Positions 1-9,764 of a DNA stretch of 64,000 nucleotides are shown here, piece after piece. The notes under the pieces were generated by a model, which worked only from the letters and a program-made list of their open reading frames with translations, did no database searches and was not told the DNA's origin. Both the position numbers and the translations under genes were made by a program. The DNA comes from CAXBDP01 sp963974465. Lineage in GTDB: Bacteria > Bacteroidota > Bacteroidia > Cytophagales > Cyclobacteriaceae. The number at the start of each line of letters is the position of its first letter. The first letter of the stretch is position 1. Location: assembly GCA_049340005.1 (NCBI GenBank), contig JBMPIY010000009.1, one strand, 5' to 3'.

Positions 1-1181
1 CGTTTTGGCAATAATGCATTACTCACAAAGAAAATGCTATCATAGCGATCGGCGTAAATGGTATTGAACCCCGTAAGCGTCATTCTGCTCATGGCAGCGT
101 TAAATTCACTATAGTTTGTGGCCTTGTTCATAAAATACCATTGCTCGGCTCCTCTCACATCAAGCAATGCGCCAGTGCGAATACTATATGTTCCTGTTTC
201 GGTTTGCATGGTTGGGCCATATACACTTTTCCATACTTTTCGAGGCACTGGGATAGTAATAAAATCCCACATTTTCACTTTCAACCAAACACGCTTCTCT
301 TCCAATTCAATCCATTCATTATCAAATCGATATTGTAAATTATTCTCAGGATTTATTTCCAATTTATATACGTCCAATTTATCAGGATAATTGACGGTAT
401 GTGCCCAGCCAAGATGCTCATTTACACCATGGAAAATAGTTGTACCACCTGGGAAAAGCCCACCCAATATATTCCAGCCTTCTTCGCTATGCAAATGCGC
501 TTCATACCAAGCCACAGGCCCTTCAAGCGGTTGATGAGAATTGATCGCCAAGAAATTCTCACCAGAAAATGTGCGGGAAGAATGAATGGCAATAGCATTA
601 GACCCCACATTTTCTGCGGGAGGTAAATTATCTTCGATCGTACCCTCCACTATTTGCTGAATCGCTCCATCTGCGCCAGACATTTGAGCAAGCGAAAGAA
701 TGTAAGCACTCAAAATATCTTCTGGCATTACTGGAAAGGCGCGCTTATTCCAAACTCTATCTGGATAAGCAAGTGCGAAATCATTCATGCCATGCGCATA
801 AGCTTCCACTAACGCTCTAAACTCTGCCGATAGCGCAGTGGAATAATTGGCCTTGGCAAGCTCACGAGTTTCAAGTAAATGCACGAAAAAATCAACAGGT
901 GCAGCATCCTTTCCAAATGTTCTCCCCAGCATTGCTTTTCCAGCCAACATCGTTTTTTGGATAGTTTCGAAATCGTCCTCCGCATGCGCCCATGCTAAAC
1001 CGTAAGCTACATCAGCATCCGTTTCACCAAAAATATGCGGCACACCATACGTATCTCTTGCAATCTGAATTTGAGAAATATCATAGTTGGATGGTTCATA
1101 ACTCGTAGTGCAACCTACAACAACTAATAGGCTGATTATTAAAGAGCAATTCTTTATAAAGGATTTTAGATAATTGGGCAT
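1..1181 (-). CDS. Penicillin acylase-family Ntn hydrolase lipoprotein (3' end outside window)
   Basis: About 393 N-terminal residues are visible; the gene runs off the left edge. It begins with a lipoprotein signal whose lipobox ends in VVGC (Cys24), so the protein should be membrane-anchored outside the cytoplasm. The remainder matches the penicillin amidase (S45) family: an alpha-subunit region with RDTYGVPHIFG and GLAWAHAEDDF, then GSNAIAI at about residues 193-199. In this family the Ser after Gly (here Ser194) becomes the N-terminal nucleophile after self-cleavage. NSHQPLEGP and HLGWAHTVN follow, as expected of the beta subunit. Members hydrolyse amides such as penicillins or N-acyl-homoserine lactones; the substrate here cannot be told. 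The start is the ATG at 1181. It is divergent from the kinase gene at 1372. Confidence 0.88.
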   Translation of the reverse strand, partial: MPNYLKSFIKNCSLIISLLVVVGCTTSYEPSNYDISQIQIARDTYGVPHIFGETDADVAYGLAWAHAEDDFETIQKTMLAGKAMLGRTFGKDAAPVDFFVHLLETRELAKANYSTALSAEFRALVEAYAHGMNDFALAYPDRVWNKRAFPVMPEDILSAYILSLAQMSGADGAIQQIVEGTIEDNLPPAENVGSNAIAIHSSRTFSGENFLAINSHQPLEGPVAWYEAHLHSEEGWNILGGLFPGGTTIFHGVNEHLGWAHTVNYPDKLDVYKLEINPENNLQYRFDNEWIELEEKRVWLKVKMWDFITIPVPRKVWKSVYGPTMQTETGTYSIRTGALLDVRGAEQWYFMNKATNYSEFNAAMSRMTLTGFNTIYADRYDSIFFVSNALLPK

Positions 1182-1371
1182 AAGGTAAATAGCATTGAGA
1201 ATACAATTTGAAAAATAAAAACTAAAGAGATAAAGTTGTTAAGGATTTGTGAAGTATTTTAGCAATTGGTTTTAAAAAAGCCTTTCAAAGAATCAGAAAA
1301 AACTCATTTGTCTGCCTAGATAAATACTTTTTGCTAAAGATTTAATAAATCTAACAAATATAGATTGGGAT

Positions 1372-2577
1372 ATGAATCCGACTAAAATACTCATTACTGA
1401 AGACGAACCGGTACAAGCATTGATGCTCAAAAAAGCCTTGGAAGAGCTTGGTCATAAGGTAATAGGTGTGGTAAATAATGGTGAAGAATCAATTGCTTTA
1501 GCAAAAAAAGAAAAACCAAATCTGATAATGATGGATATTGGCTTACCGGGTGGTATGGATGGGATTACCGCAGCCGATATTATTAAAAGAGAGTGTGATA
1601 TTCCTGTAATATTCGTAACCGCATCCGACGACCAGGCTACCATCAAAAAAGCCGTAGCATCTAATGCAAATGGTTACATATTGAAGCCTGTAAACCCACG
1701 TGAAATTAATATTGTGGTGGAGATGGCATTGACCAAAGATTTGCTCGAACGTAAGCTCAAAAACCTGAATAAGGAATTAGATGTAAAAGTAAAGCAGCGA
1801 ACCAAAGAACTACAAGTGGCCAACAATGATTTAAAGAAGGCTCTTGAAAAAGAAAAAGAGCTGAATGAGTTCAAATCATTGATTGTCACCAATGTGTCTC
1901 ATCAATTTAAGACTCCTCTTACAACTATCAATTCCTCCGCGGAGTTAATTGATAAAAACATCGAAATGAATGGTGATTTGAGTAGGATCTTGAAACACTC
2001 TCTGAGAATTCAAAACAGTGTGAAGCACTTGAATGACCTCTTAAATGAGATTTTGTATATAGATAAAGCGGACTCCGTAAAAATTTCCTACAGCCCTGAA
2101 ATAATCAACCTAAATAAATATCTAGATACTTTTTTTGATGATATAACACATGGAATTTGTCGCAAGCATAGCCTTAAAAAATCAATTGATTTAGATCAAG
2201 ACGAGCACTATATCGACAAAGAATTATTTCATCAAGTTCTTTCAAATTTATTGGCAAATGCAGCTAATTATAGCAAGGATGGCACAATCATAGAAGTAGA
2301 ATTAAAAACCGAAAATGGGTGGTTGTATTGCACTGTGAAGGATTATGGCATAGGTATACCTCAAAAGGATCAGGCCAAGCTATTCGATAGATTCTTTAGA
2401 GGCTCCAATGTAGGCCCAAAAGAAGGCACTGGATTAGGCATGGCAATCATCAAGAAAAGCTTAGAAGTACAAGGTGGAGAGCTCTCCTTCGAAAGTGAGT
2501 TGGACAAAGGCACAACTTTCCAGTTCAGAATTCCAGTATCTATTCATACCAAATTCTCACCTATTGAGACCTTATAA
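1372..2577 (+). CDS. Response regulator-histidine kinase hybrid, cytosolic
   Basis: This is a 401-residue two-component protein with the receiver first. Residues 4-120 form a REC domain: acidic pocket Glu10/Asp11, phospho-acceptor Asp55 in LIMMDIGLP, Thr83 and Lys105. A Lys/Glu-rich coiled coil (about 125-165) leads to the HisKA helix NVSHQFKTPLTT with phosphorylatable His177. An HATPase_c domain follows with N box LSNLLANAANYS, G1 box DYGIGIP and G2 box GTGLGMAI. No signal peptide or membrane segment is visible, so it is probably a cytosolic relay kinase fed by another histidine kinase through its receiver. No output regulator is adjacent. Its 3' end overlaps the opposite-strand Nudix gene by 17 bp. 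Confidence 0.92.
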   Translation: MNPTKILITEDEPVQALMLKKALEELGHKVIGVVNNGEESIALAKKEKPNLIMMDIGLPGGMDGITAADIIKRECDIPVIFVTASDDQATIKKAVASNANGYILKPVNPREINIVVEMALTKDLLERKLKNLNKELDVKVKQRTKELQVANNDLKKALEKEKELNEFKSLIVTNVSHQFKTPLTTINSSAELIDKNIEMNGDLSRILKHSLRIQNSVKHLNDLLNEILYIDKADSVKISYSPEIINLNKYLDTFFDDITHGICRKHSLKKSIDLDQDEHYIDKELFHQVLSNLLANAANYSKDGTIIEVELKTENGWLYCTVKDYGIGIPQKDQAKLFDRFFRGSNVGPKEGTGLGMAIIKKSLEVQGGELSFESELDKGTTFQFRIPVSIHTKFSPIETL

Positions 2578-2953
2578 GCACCAAGTAATCTATAACAATA
2601 GGTATATCCGCATCTGCCCAATCCAATAGTGGCAATTCAATTGCTTCTAACCATTGAAAATCTTTATGTTCAGTCAAGCGAATCTCGCCTGAAGTAATTT
2701 TCGCTCTGAAAGGGATTAATTCAATACCTTTGTCTTGGTATTTATGCTGATGACTGGGCATTTTTTCCAAAATTTCGATTGTAACAGAAAGCTCCTCCAT
2801 GATCTCTCGAACAATAGAACCTTCAGCACTTTCACCCTCCCGCAATTTTCCACCTGGGAATTCCCATTTACCTGGCAAGTCCATTTTATCACTTCTTTGG
2901 CAAACTAATACCAAACCTTTCATTTCAATTATTGCACAACTTACCTTTATCAT
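2561..2953 (-). CDS. Nudix hydrolase, MutT/8-oxo-dGTPase type
   Basis: This is a 130-residue single-domain protein. The Nudix box is complete: GGKLREGESAEGSIVREIMEE holds the GX5EX7REUXEE pattern with the metal-binding Glu residues, preceded by GKWEFPGG. Size and the WEFPGGK lead-in match the MutT-like (CTP-pyrophosphohydrolase/8-oxo-dGTP) branch that sanitises oxidised nucleotides, but exact substrates are not readable from sequence. The gene is tail-to-tail with the kinase gene and overlaps it by 17 bp. It has its own upstream region shared with the divergent gene starting at 2996. Confidence 0.88.
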   Translation of the reverse strand: MIKVSCAIIEMKGLVLVCQRSDKMDLPGKWEFPGGKLREGESAEGSIVREIMEELSVTIEILEKMPSHQHKYQDKGIELIPFRAKITSGEIRLTEHKDFQWLEAIELPLLDWADADIPIVIDYLVLIRSQ

Positions 2954-2995
2954 TATCCTTAAACATAATATCTACAAAATCACTTATTTATCTTG

Positions 2996-4066
2996 ATGAA
3001 GAAATTACAATATTTTTTGAAATCTATGCTGTTTTTGGCTTTTACACTAACCACTGCGGTATTTTTTTTAGGATGGCTATATACGGCACCTGTTTATAAA
3101 GGGCCAGTTACAGATCATTTTGATGGAAATAAATTTATTCATCCATGGGAAGCGCCTGCCTCCAAGGGCTTTTTGGATGTGTTGAAATGGATGACAAGCC
3201 GCGATCAAGGTGAATGGCGGGAGGATCTATCAAGTATCACTGCTGATCCAATTGAGCCAAGAATATTTGGCGATGAATTGAAAATCACCTTTATCAATCA
3301 CGCTACAGTTTTGGTACAGACGCAAGGAGTCAACATCCTATTTGATCCAATTTGGTCGGAGCGTACTAGTCCTATTTCATTTCTTGGCCCTAAGAGGCAA
3401 AAAGCTGTTGGTGTACCGTTCGAAGATCTTCCGCAAATAGATGTAGTAATTTATAGCCACAACCATTACGACCATTTAGATGTGCAAAGTATCCTTATGC
3501 TAAACAGGGCATTTTCACCAAAATTCATTGCTCCATTAGGAATAGACCTATTTATCAAAAAGCAAGGTGTTGCAAATGTGATAGCAATGGACTGGTGGGA
3601 TAGCACTATTTTGGATGAAATTGAAATAATTGCAACGCCAGCGCAACACTTCTCTGGTCGAGGGTTTTTTGATAGAGATAAGACTTTGTGGTGTAGTTAT
3701 GTAATAAAAACAGCGGGAGGAAATATTTTCTTTGGTGGTGATACGGGCTACGCTCCTATTTTTAAGGAAATTGGGGAACGCTTCGACGAAATGCGCTTAG
3801 CAATGGTACCTATTGGAGCCTATAAGCCACGCTGGTTTATGTCCCCTGTACATACCGATCCAGCAGAAGGCTATCAGATATACAAAGATGTAAATGCAAG
3901 CTATGGCATTCCTATCCACTTTGGCACATTCCCTCTGGCCGATGATGGGCAATTCGACCCAGAAAATGAATTGAAAGAGATATTGGCAAAAGAAAATAGC
4001 CAAGATGGCAAGTTTAAACTCCTCAGAAATGGCGAGAGTTGGGAAATTCCAAAAATAATGCCCTGA
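2996..4066 (+). CDS. Metallo-beta-lactamase-fold hydrolase, NAPE-PLD/UlaG-like, membrane anchored
   Basis: This is a 356-residue protein with one N-terminal hydrophobic segment (about 10-30), so it is probably exported or anchored with the catalytic domain outside. The zinc-binding motif HNHYDH lies at about residues 155-160, with further ligands in the QHFSGRG and FFGGDTGY regions and a C-terminal HFGTF. The arrangement INHATVLVQTQGVNILFDPIW fits the N-acyl-phosphatidylethanolamine phospholipase D-like branch of the MBL fold. Actual substrate is unknown; a phospholipid-type phosphodiester is plausible. The ATG at 2996 is preferred over the TTG codon directly before it. It is divergent from the Nudix gene. 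Confidence 0.85.
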   Translation: MKKLQYFLKSMLFLAFTLTTAVFFLGWLYTAPVYKGPVTDHFDGNKFIHPWEAPASKGFLDVLKWMTSRDQGEWREDLSSITADPIEPRIFGDELKITFINHATVLVQTQGVNILFDPIWSERTSPISFLGPKRQKAVGVPFEDLPQIDVVIYSHNHYDHLDVQSILMLNRAFSPKFIAPLGIDLFIKKQGVANVIAMDWWDSTILDEIEIIATPAQHFSGRGFFDRDKTLWCSYVIKTAGGNIFFGGDTGYAPIFKEIGERFDEMRLAMVPIGAYKPRWFMSPVHTDPAEGYQIYKDVNASYGIPIHFGTFPLADDGQFDPENELKEILAKENSQDGKFKLLRNGESWEIPKIMP

Positions 4067-4110
4067 CAGTAAATTGGTTATTGCTTATTGCTAGATTTTT
4101 GTCCAGAAAA

Positions 4111-4142
4111 TTGAAAAATAAGAATCTACTATTCTATATTTG
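4111..4142 (+). promoter_or_regulatory. Bacteroidota-type promoter of tRNA-Ser
   Basis: TTG at 4111-4113 and TATATTTG at 4135-4142 match the Bacteroidota sigma consensus (TTG, about 19-21 bp, TAnnTTTG). The spacer is 21 bp and the element lies about 33 bp before the mature tRNA. This is pattern evidence only. Confidence 0.6.
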
Positions 4143-4174
4143 CAGTCCATTCGGCAAAGCACGAATCTTTCTAA

Positions 4175-4262
<88 letters not shown>

Positions 4263-4270
4263 ACCAAAAT

Positions 4271-4302
4271 AACCCACTGAATTTCAGTGGGTTATTTTTT
4301 TT
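4271..4302 (+). terminator. Rho-independent terminator after tRNA-Ser
   Basis: AACCCACTGA and TCAGTGGGTT form a perfect 10-bp stem with a 3-nt loop. An A followed by a long T-run comes next on the + strand. Confidence 0.88.
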
Positions 4303-4461
4303 AAATAACTAGTTAAAAGATAATCCAATAAAATCCCTCCATCATAACTCCGACTTCATTAATATTTTACTGAAAGGCTATTTGGCTCCCAAACCCTGAC
4401 TTTAATCACCTCAAACCCAGAAATTCCTTTTTAATTTTAGTGATCGATTAAATCTGAATCA

Positions 4462-7149
4462 ATGGAGCAACAATGGCATTCCTTATCTTTTGAAGAAGCA
4501 CTAAGTAAACTAAAGGCTGATAAAGAAGGCCTAAACCAAAGTGAAGTTGAGAAGCGTCGATTGCAGTATGGGTATAATGAAATTCCTGAAGCTGGACAGC
4601 AGAGTATTTTAATGCTCTTGTTCAAGCAATTCAAAAGTCTTCTAGTCGGAGTATTGCTTGTTGCCGCCATTATCTCATTGCTCAGCGATCATGCAATTGA
4701 TGCCTATGTAATCTTTGCAGTAATACTTATAAATGCTACTATTGGCTTTTCTCAACAAATAAGAGCAAACAAAGCAGTTGCTTCGCTAAAAAGTATTTTG
4801 GTAAGCAAAACCAAAGTATTGAGAGACAATGAAATGATAATCCTCCCCGCTCGTGAGCTTGTACTAGGAGATATAATCATTTTGGAGGAAGGCGATAGTA
4901 TTCCTGCCGATGCAAGACTTATTGAATGTAAAAATGTAAGAACCATCGAAGGACCGCTCACAGGTGAATCTTTACCAGTTGGGAAAAGAGAAGAAATTAT
5001 TGCTCAAGAAACTCCAATGGCGGATAGAGTCAATATGCTTTATAAAAGCACATTTATGGCGGGAGGTTTTGCAAAAGCAGTGGTTACTGGCACAGGATTG
5101 AATACGGCTATTGGAGAAATTGCTCAAAGTTTATCCGGCATTAAGCAAGGCAAAACCAACTTTCAAAAGCGCACAGATATTCTTGGAAAGCAAATGGCGG
5201 TAATTGCCATTTTAAGTGCCTTATCATTGTTTGTTGTGGTTTACTTTACACAAGGCTCCACCATAGAAGAAAGCTTAATTATAGCTATTGCAGCATTAGT
5301 TGCAGCAATTCCGGAAGGTTTGCCGGCTGTGTTATCTATCGTTTTGGCAATTGGAGCTAATCGTATGGCAAAGCGAAAAGCCATAATGCGAGAATTTACT
5401 GCTACCGAAACAATTGGAGCAATCACCACTATTATCACTGACAAAACAGGCACGCTCACTCAAAATACCCTGAATGTTCAGAAAATTGGTATCGCAGGTG
5501 AGGATGACATTGAAGTAAGCGGAGAAGGATGGAATCCAGAGGGTAAATTCTTTCAATTGGAAAAGGAATTTGATGGGCTCAATATGCCTGCATTCCTTCA
5601 GTTTATCAAAATTTGCGAATGGAGTAACAATGCTCAAATAAATAAAAAAGACAATAAATTCGAGCTTATCGGTGATCCTACAGAAGGAGCTCTGAAAGTA
5701 TTAGCTAAAAAAGGAGGCTTTCAAAATCAGACTTGGAACTGCAAAAGAGTTGATGACTTGCCTTTCAGCTCCGACCTGAAAATGAGAGCTTCATTGATTA
5801 ACTCAGAAGGAAAAAAGCAGATACTTATAATTGGTGCGCCTGAAATGGTATTGCAAAAATCCTCCCGCCAATTAACAAGCAAAGAAATCAAGGAACTAGA
5901 TGCTAAGGGTAAAACCCAGATAAAAACAAAAATTGAAGCTTGGTCCGGAGAAGCAATGCGAGTAATTGCTTTAGCTTATTTAGATGTAGATTCTACTACC
6001 ATCAAAATTGATCCAGATCAACTGAATAACTTGACTTTTGCGGGAATTGTAGGAATGATTGATCCACCAAGGCCAGATGTAGCCGATTCAATTAGCAAAT
6101 GCAAAGAAGCTGGAATACGTGTGATAATGGCCACAGGAGATCATGTAAATACTGCCATCGCAATCGCCAAGGAAACAGGAATTCTTGAGCCAAATGCAGA
6201 TGCCAAAACCGCTGCACTCACAGAAGTGGATTTGCTAGAAATGGATGAAAAGGAATTCGAAAAAGCAATCCTGAGTGTGAATGTTTTTGCTCGACTCACG
6301 CCCAATATGAAATTGCGAATTGCTGAAACTCTGCAAAAATCAGGAGAATTGATTGCCATGACAGGAGATGGAGTGAATGACGCTCCCGCATTAAAAAAGG
6401 CTGACATAGGTGTGGCAATGGGCATTATGGGAACAGATGTAGCGCGTGATTCGGCTCAAATGGTGCTGGCTGATGATAATTTCTCCAGTATTGTGCATGC
6501 AATTGAGGAAGGCCGGATTGTATTTACAAACACACGGCAAACAAGCTTTTTCCTAGTCACAACCAATTTTGCTGAAATTACCACATTACTAGCCACTTCG
6601 ATGATGGGTTTTCCAATCCCACTCACAGCTACTCAGATACTATGGCTAAATCTGGTGACCGATGGCGTGGGTGATATTGCTTTGGCTACAGAAAAAGGTC
6701 ATGGTGATGTATTGCAGCAAAAACCGATTAATCATAAAGAGAAAATTCTCAACCGAAGCATAGTGCCGTTTCTGATTATCAATGTGACTTTAATGGCCAT
6801 TCTTACTATTAGCGTATTTGCATGGCATTATGAGGAAGGCTTGGAAATTGCCAGAACAGCAGCATTTATCACGATGTCTTTTTGTCAACTGTTTAACATT
6901 TTAAATATGCGTTCCTTGAAATTATCGGTTTTCAACATTGGTATATTTAGCAATCGCAATATCAATCTTGCCCTATTTGCTTCTGTTATTATTACCGTTT
7001 CTATAATCGAAATACCCTTTTTCCAATCCCTTTTCCAATTCAAAACCATTTCAGCTTTAGAGTTTATCACTTTGGTATTTCTTAGCTCATTTGTGCTTTG
7101 GTTTGGTGAGATTTATAAGTGGGTGATGGGAAAGAGAGAAAATGATTGA
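4462..7149 (+). CDS. Cation-transporting P-type ATPase, Ca2+/SERCA-like (type IIA)
   Basis: This is an 895-residue inner-membrane pump, full length for the family. The N-terminal cation ATPase domain (about 5-70) is followed by the first membrane pair, an actuator domain with TGES, and M4 carrying PEGLP (about 284-288), the type II Ca2+/Mn2+ site motif. The phosphorylation motif DKTGTLT has Asp327. KMRASLI in the nucleotide domain, GDPTEGAL, and the hinge TGDGVNDAP complete the fold, with six C-terminal membrane segments. LWLNLVTDG in M6 supports Ca2+ coordination. The likely role is Ca2+ (or Mn2+) efflux driven by ATP. It stands alone between a tRNA and a convergent methyltransferase gene. 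Confidence 0.93.
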   Translation: MEQQWHSLSFEEALSKLKADKEGLNQSEVEKRRLQYGYNEIPEAGQQSILMLLFKQFKSLLVGVLLVAAIISLLSDHAIDAYVIFAVILINATIGFSQQIRANKAVASLKSILVSKTKVLRDNEMIILPARELVLGDIIILEEGDSIPADARLIECKNVRTIEGPLTGESLPVGKREEIIAQETPMADRVNMLYKSTFMAGGFAKAVVTGTGLNTAIGEIAQSLSGIKQGKTNFQKRTDILGKQMAVIAILSALSLFVVVYFTQGSTIEESLIIAIAALVAAIPEGLPAVLSIVLAIGANRMAKRKAIMREFTATETIGAITTIITDKTGTLTQNTLNVQKIGIAGEDDIEVSGEGWNPEGKFFQLEKEFDGLNMPAFLQFIKICEWSNNAQINKKDNKFELIGDPTEGALKVLAKKGGFQNQTWNCKRVDDLPFSSDLKMRASLINSEGKKQILIIGAPEMVLQKSSRQLTSKEIKELDAKGKTQIKTKIEAWSGEAMRVIALAYLDVDSTTIKIDPDQLNNLTFAGIVGMIDPPRPDVADSISKCKEAGIRVIMATGDHVNTAIAIAKETGILEPNADAKTAALTEVDLLEMDEKEFEKAILSVNVFARLTPNMKLRIAETLQKSGELIAMTGDGVNDAPALKKADIGVAMGIMGTDVARDSAQMVLADDNFSSIVHAIEEGRIVFTNTRQTSFFLVTTNFAEITTLLATSMMGFPIPLTATQILWLNLVTDGVGDIALATEKGHGDVLQQKPINHKEKILNRSIVPFLIINVTLMAILTISVFAWHYEEGLEIARTAAFITMSFCQLFNILNMRSLKLSVFNIGIFSNRNINLALFASVIITVSIIEIPFFQSLFQFKTISALEFITLVFLSSFVLWFGEIYKWVMGKREND

Positions 7150-7159
7150 AAAGTGTAAA

Positions 7160-8086
7160 TCAAAAATTCCCAAACCTCAAAAATATCCCAAGTGGCAATT
7201 TCAAACCTGATTTTGAAGGAATATAAAACTCTCCTAATTCAACATTTTTCATATCGAAATACGAGCGAATAATATTTTCGGCCATCAGTGCAGACCAACC
7301 CATCGAATAGAGATTGATGATCAAAAAGCCTTTTTGCTTGTCGAGAATTTGGGAACAGTACTCCAGTAATTCGGGCAATAGTTCTTGTAATAGCCACTTC
7401 TCTCCTTTCGGTCCACGTCCATAGGCGGGTGGATCTAATACAATTCCTTGATATATATTACCTCGAGAAGCTTCACGGCGAGTAAATTTCAATGCATCTT
7501 CCACTACCCAGCGGATATTATCCAAACCTGAGTTTTGTTGATTTTCATTGGCCCAACTGATAATGCTTTTCACCGAGTCCACATGCGTTACCTCTGCTCC
7601 AGCTGCTTTGGCTGCTAGTGAAATTCCTCCCGTATAAGCAAAGAGATTTAGTACTTTACAGTTTGACGGATTTTCCCATTGCTGAATTTGCTCATAAATG
7701 TATTGCCAATTACTAGCCTGCTCCGGAAATACACCAATATGACCAAATGCCGTAAGCGCCAGTTTGAAACGAAGCTTTGTATTGCCCAATTGATAATTGA
7801 TCTGCCAATGGTCTGGCATGCCGGGTTTCAAATTCCATCCTCCCGCTTCATTGTCTGTGCTACGATGAGATTTCTTACTGTTATCTCTGCTAAAATGCGC
7901 CTGCGACAATCTCTCCCATTCTTCATTTTTCATCGCCTTTGGCCATATCGCTTGCGGCTCGGGACGAGTGATGATAAACTTGCCAAATCGCTCCAGTTTT
8001 TCGAAATCTCCACAGTCTATCAACTCATAATCTGCCCAACCTGGAGGAGGCACCAAACTTAAATTCTTATTTTCACTTGCTTGCAT
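7160..8086 (-). CDS. Class I SAM-dependent methyltransferase, RlmI-like, RNA-directed
   Basis: This is a 308-residue Methyltrans_SAM-family protein. The SAM-binding motif I is LFAYTGGISLAAKAAGA, the acidic motif II is THVDS, and the DPPAYGRGPKGEKW loop follows the VVEDAL segment. These features are shared with the RlmI/RlmK branch of 23S rRNA methyltransferases. The N-terminal PUA domain of E. coli RlmI is not recognisable, so the target base is uncertain. The gene converges on the P-type ATPase with a 10-bp gap and is divergent from the TrmH-like gene, so two RNA methyltransferases sit back to back. Confidence 0.87.
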   Translation of the reverse strand: MQASENKNLSLVPPPGWADYELIDCGDFEKLERFGKFIITRPEPQAIWPKAMKNEEWERLSQAHFSRDNSKKSHRSTDNEAGGWNLKPGMPDHWQINYQLGNTKLRFKLALTAFGHIGVFPEQASNWQYIYEQIQQWENPSNCKVLNLFAYTGGISLAAKAAGAEVTHVDSVKSIISWANENQQNSGLDNIRWVVEDALKFTRREASRGNIYQGIVLDPPAYGRGPKGEKWLLQELLPELLEYCSQILDKQKGFLIINLYSMGWSALMAENIIRSYFDMKNVELGEFYIPSKSGLKLPLGIFLRFGNF

Positions 8087-8124
8087 TGGGTCAAAAATAG
8101 AAATATGTTGATATTTTTACCCCT

Positions 8125-8934
8125 ATGCCAGCAGAACAAATTATTCAAAGTCCAAAAAACCCTAAAATAAAGAACCTTGAATTGCTCATTGCAAAAAGTC
8201 GTGAGCGTAAAAAACAGGGTTTATTCGTGATTGAAGGGCGAAAAGAGTGCGAATTAGCGATAAAATCAAATTTGGCGCTTGACTCTTGGTATTATTATCC
8301 AGATGGTCTGGGCGAAGAGGAAAAAGCATTGATTCCACTATTACAGCAACTCAATTTGCCAAGTTATAGATTGGAAAAGGAAGCCTTTGAAAAAATAGCT
8401 TATCGAAGCGGAACAGTTGGATTAATATTGCTAGCAAAAAGCTACGAGCAAAAGCTATCAACATTGAAGCTGTCAAAAAATCCACTGATCTTGGTGGTAG
8501 AAGGCATAGAAAAACCAGGTAATTTAGGAGCATTATTACGCACCGCAGATGCTGCCCAACTTGATGCCGTAATCTGCTGTGATCAACAAACCGACTTATT
8601 CAATCCCAATGTAATTCGCTCCAGCCTTGGCTGTATATTCTCTGTGCCCACAGTACAATGTGGCAGCGAGGAAGCTATTGCTTGGTTAGGTGAAAAAGGA
8701 ATTCAACTATTAGTCACAGATTTGGAAGGAGCTGTTTCCTATTTGGAGGTTGATTATAGAAAATCGACGGCAATTGTGATGGGTACAGAAGCTACAGGAA
8801 TTACAGAACTTTGGAAAAAGGCAGCTGATGCCAAAATCAAAATACCAATGCTGGGCTTGATAGATTCTCTCAATGTAAGCACCTCAGCAGCTATTGTGGT
8901 ATTTGAAGCAAAAAGACAGCGGGAGGTAAAGTAA
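8125..8934 (+). CDS. TrmH/SpoU-family RNA 2'-O-ribose methyltransferase
   Basis: This is a 269-residue SPOUT enzyme. The N-terminal substrate-binding domain (about 5-100) begins IQSPKNPKIKNLELL and contains GLFVIEGRKE. The knotted SpoU domain has motif 1 EGIEKPGNLGALLRTADA, motif 2 NVIRSSLGCIFSVP, and motif 3 IVMGTEATGI plus SLNVSTSAAIVVFE. Members methylate the 2'-OH of 23S rRNA or tRNA using SAM. The exact target is not readable. The last codons overlap a copy of the GCGGGAGG octamer. Confidence 0.93.
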   Translation: MPAEQIIQSPKNPKIKNLELLIAKSRERKKQGLFVIEGRKECELAIKSNLALDSWYYYPDGLGEEEKALIPLLQQLNLPSYRLEKEAFEKIAYRSGTVGLILLAKSYEQKLSTLKLSKNPLILVVEGIEKPGNLGALLRTADAAQLDAVICCDQQTDLFNPNVIRSSLGCIFSVPTVQCGSEEAIAWLGEKGIQLLVTDLEGAVSYLEVDYRKSTAIVMGTEATGITELWKKAADAKIKIPMLGLIDSLNVSTSAAIVVFEAKRQREVK

Positions 8935-8978
8935 ATTCCATAAATTGGTCATCGAAGTCACGCTAAACACATAAGCAA

Positions 8979-9749
8979 TTGTTTTTCATTTTATCCAAAA
9001 CCATTTCCTTTCTTGCCATGCCACTTACGCTTATTTCGCTGGCTTGGATGACATTTTTACTGATCAAAAAGAAAACTTGGAAAAGGCGATTGATGTGGAT
9101 TGCTTTGTTATTATCTTTTGTATTTACCAATAATTTCCTAGCTCAAAAGCTAATGTATTGGTGGGAAATACCCGCGACTCCGATTGCCTCTCTCGAAAGT
9201 TATCCTGTAGGTGTGGTACTCACCGGCATTGCACTTACCGATCGTGAACTCAATGACAGAGTATATTTTGCTCGTGGTGCAGATAGAATCGTAAATGCGC
9301 TGCAACTTTACAAAGCAGGCAAAATCCAAAAAGTACTTATCAGTGGTGGTACAGGCAGGATCGATCAAGAAATTGGCTTTCCAGAAGCGATTGCTTTGAA
9401 GGATTTTCTGCTCTTGGCTGGAGTTCCAGAAAATGATATAATTCTGGAAACTGATGCCAACAATACGTATGAAAATGCCAAATTCTCTGCTGAGATCTTA
9501 GCTCAGCAATTTCCAAATCAAAAAATCCTCTTAATTACATCGGCTTTTCATATGCGGAGATCCGCAGCTTGTTTCAGCAAGCAAGGTGTTAACTTTGACA
9601 CTTTTACAGGCGACTTTTTCGCAAAGGATAAGCAAAAATACGGATTAGGAGATTTTCTTATTCCTAATCCGGATGCGCTTAATATTTGGACCAAGCTTTT
9701 TAAAGAATGGATTGGAATGATTGCCTATAAAGTGGCTGGATATATTTGA
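8979..9749 (+). CDS. YdcF/ElyC-family (DUF218) membrane protein
   Basis: This is a 256-residue protein with two N-terminal membrane segments (about 5-25 and 35-55) and then a DUF218 domain. That domain begins VGVVLTGIALTDRELNDR and includes the LISGGTGRID and ETDANNTYENAKFSAEIL blocks and the LITSAFHMRRSAACF block. E. coli ElyC supports envelope peptidoglycan assembly, and a similar envelope role is inferred. The start is taken as the TTG at 8979 because family members begin with a hydrophobic FF/LF-SK segment. The first ATG (9018) would cut that segment. Confidence 0.82.
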   Translation: MFFILSKTISFLAMPLTLISLAWMTFLLIKKKTWKRRLMWIALLLSFVFTNNFLAQKLMYWWEIPATPIASLESYPVGVVLTGIALTDRELNDRVYFARGADRIVNALQLYKAGKIQKVLISGGTGRIDQEIGFPEAIALKDFLLLAGVPENDIILETDANNTYENAKFSAEILAQQFPNQKILLITSAFHMRRSAACFSKQGVNFDTFTGDFFAKDKQKYGLGDFLIPNPDALNIWTKLFKEWIGMIAYKVAGYI

Positions 9750-9764
9750 GTTATTTAGTTAATC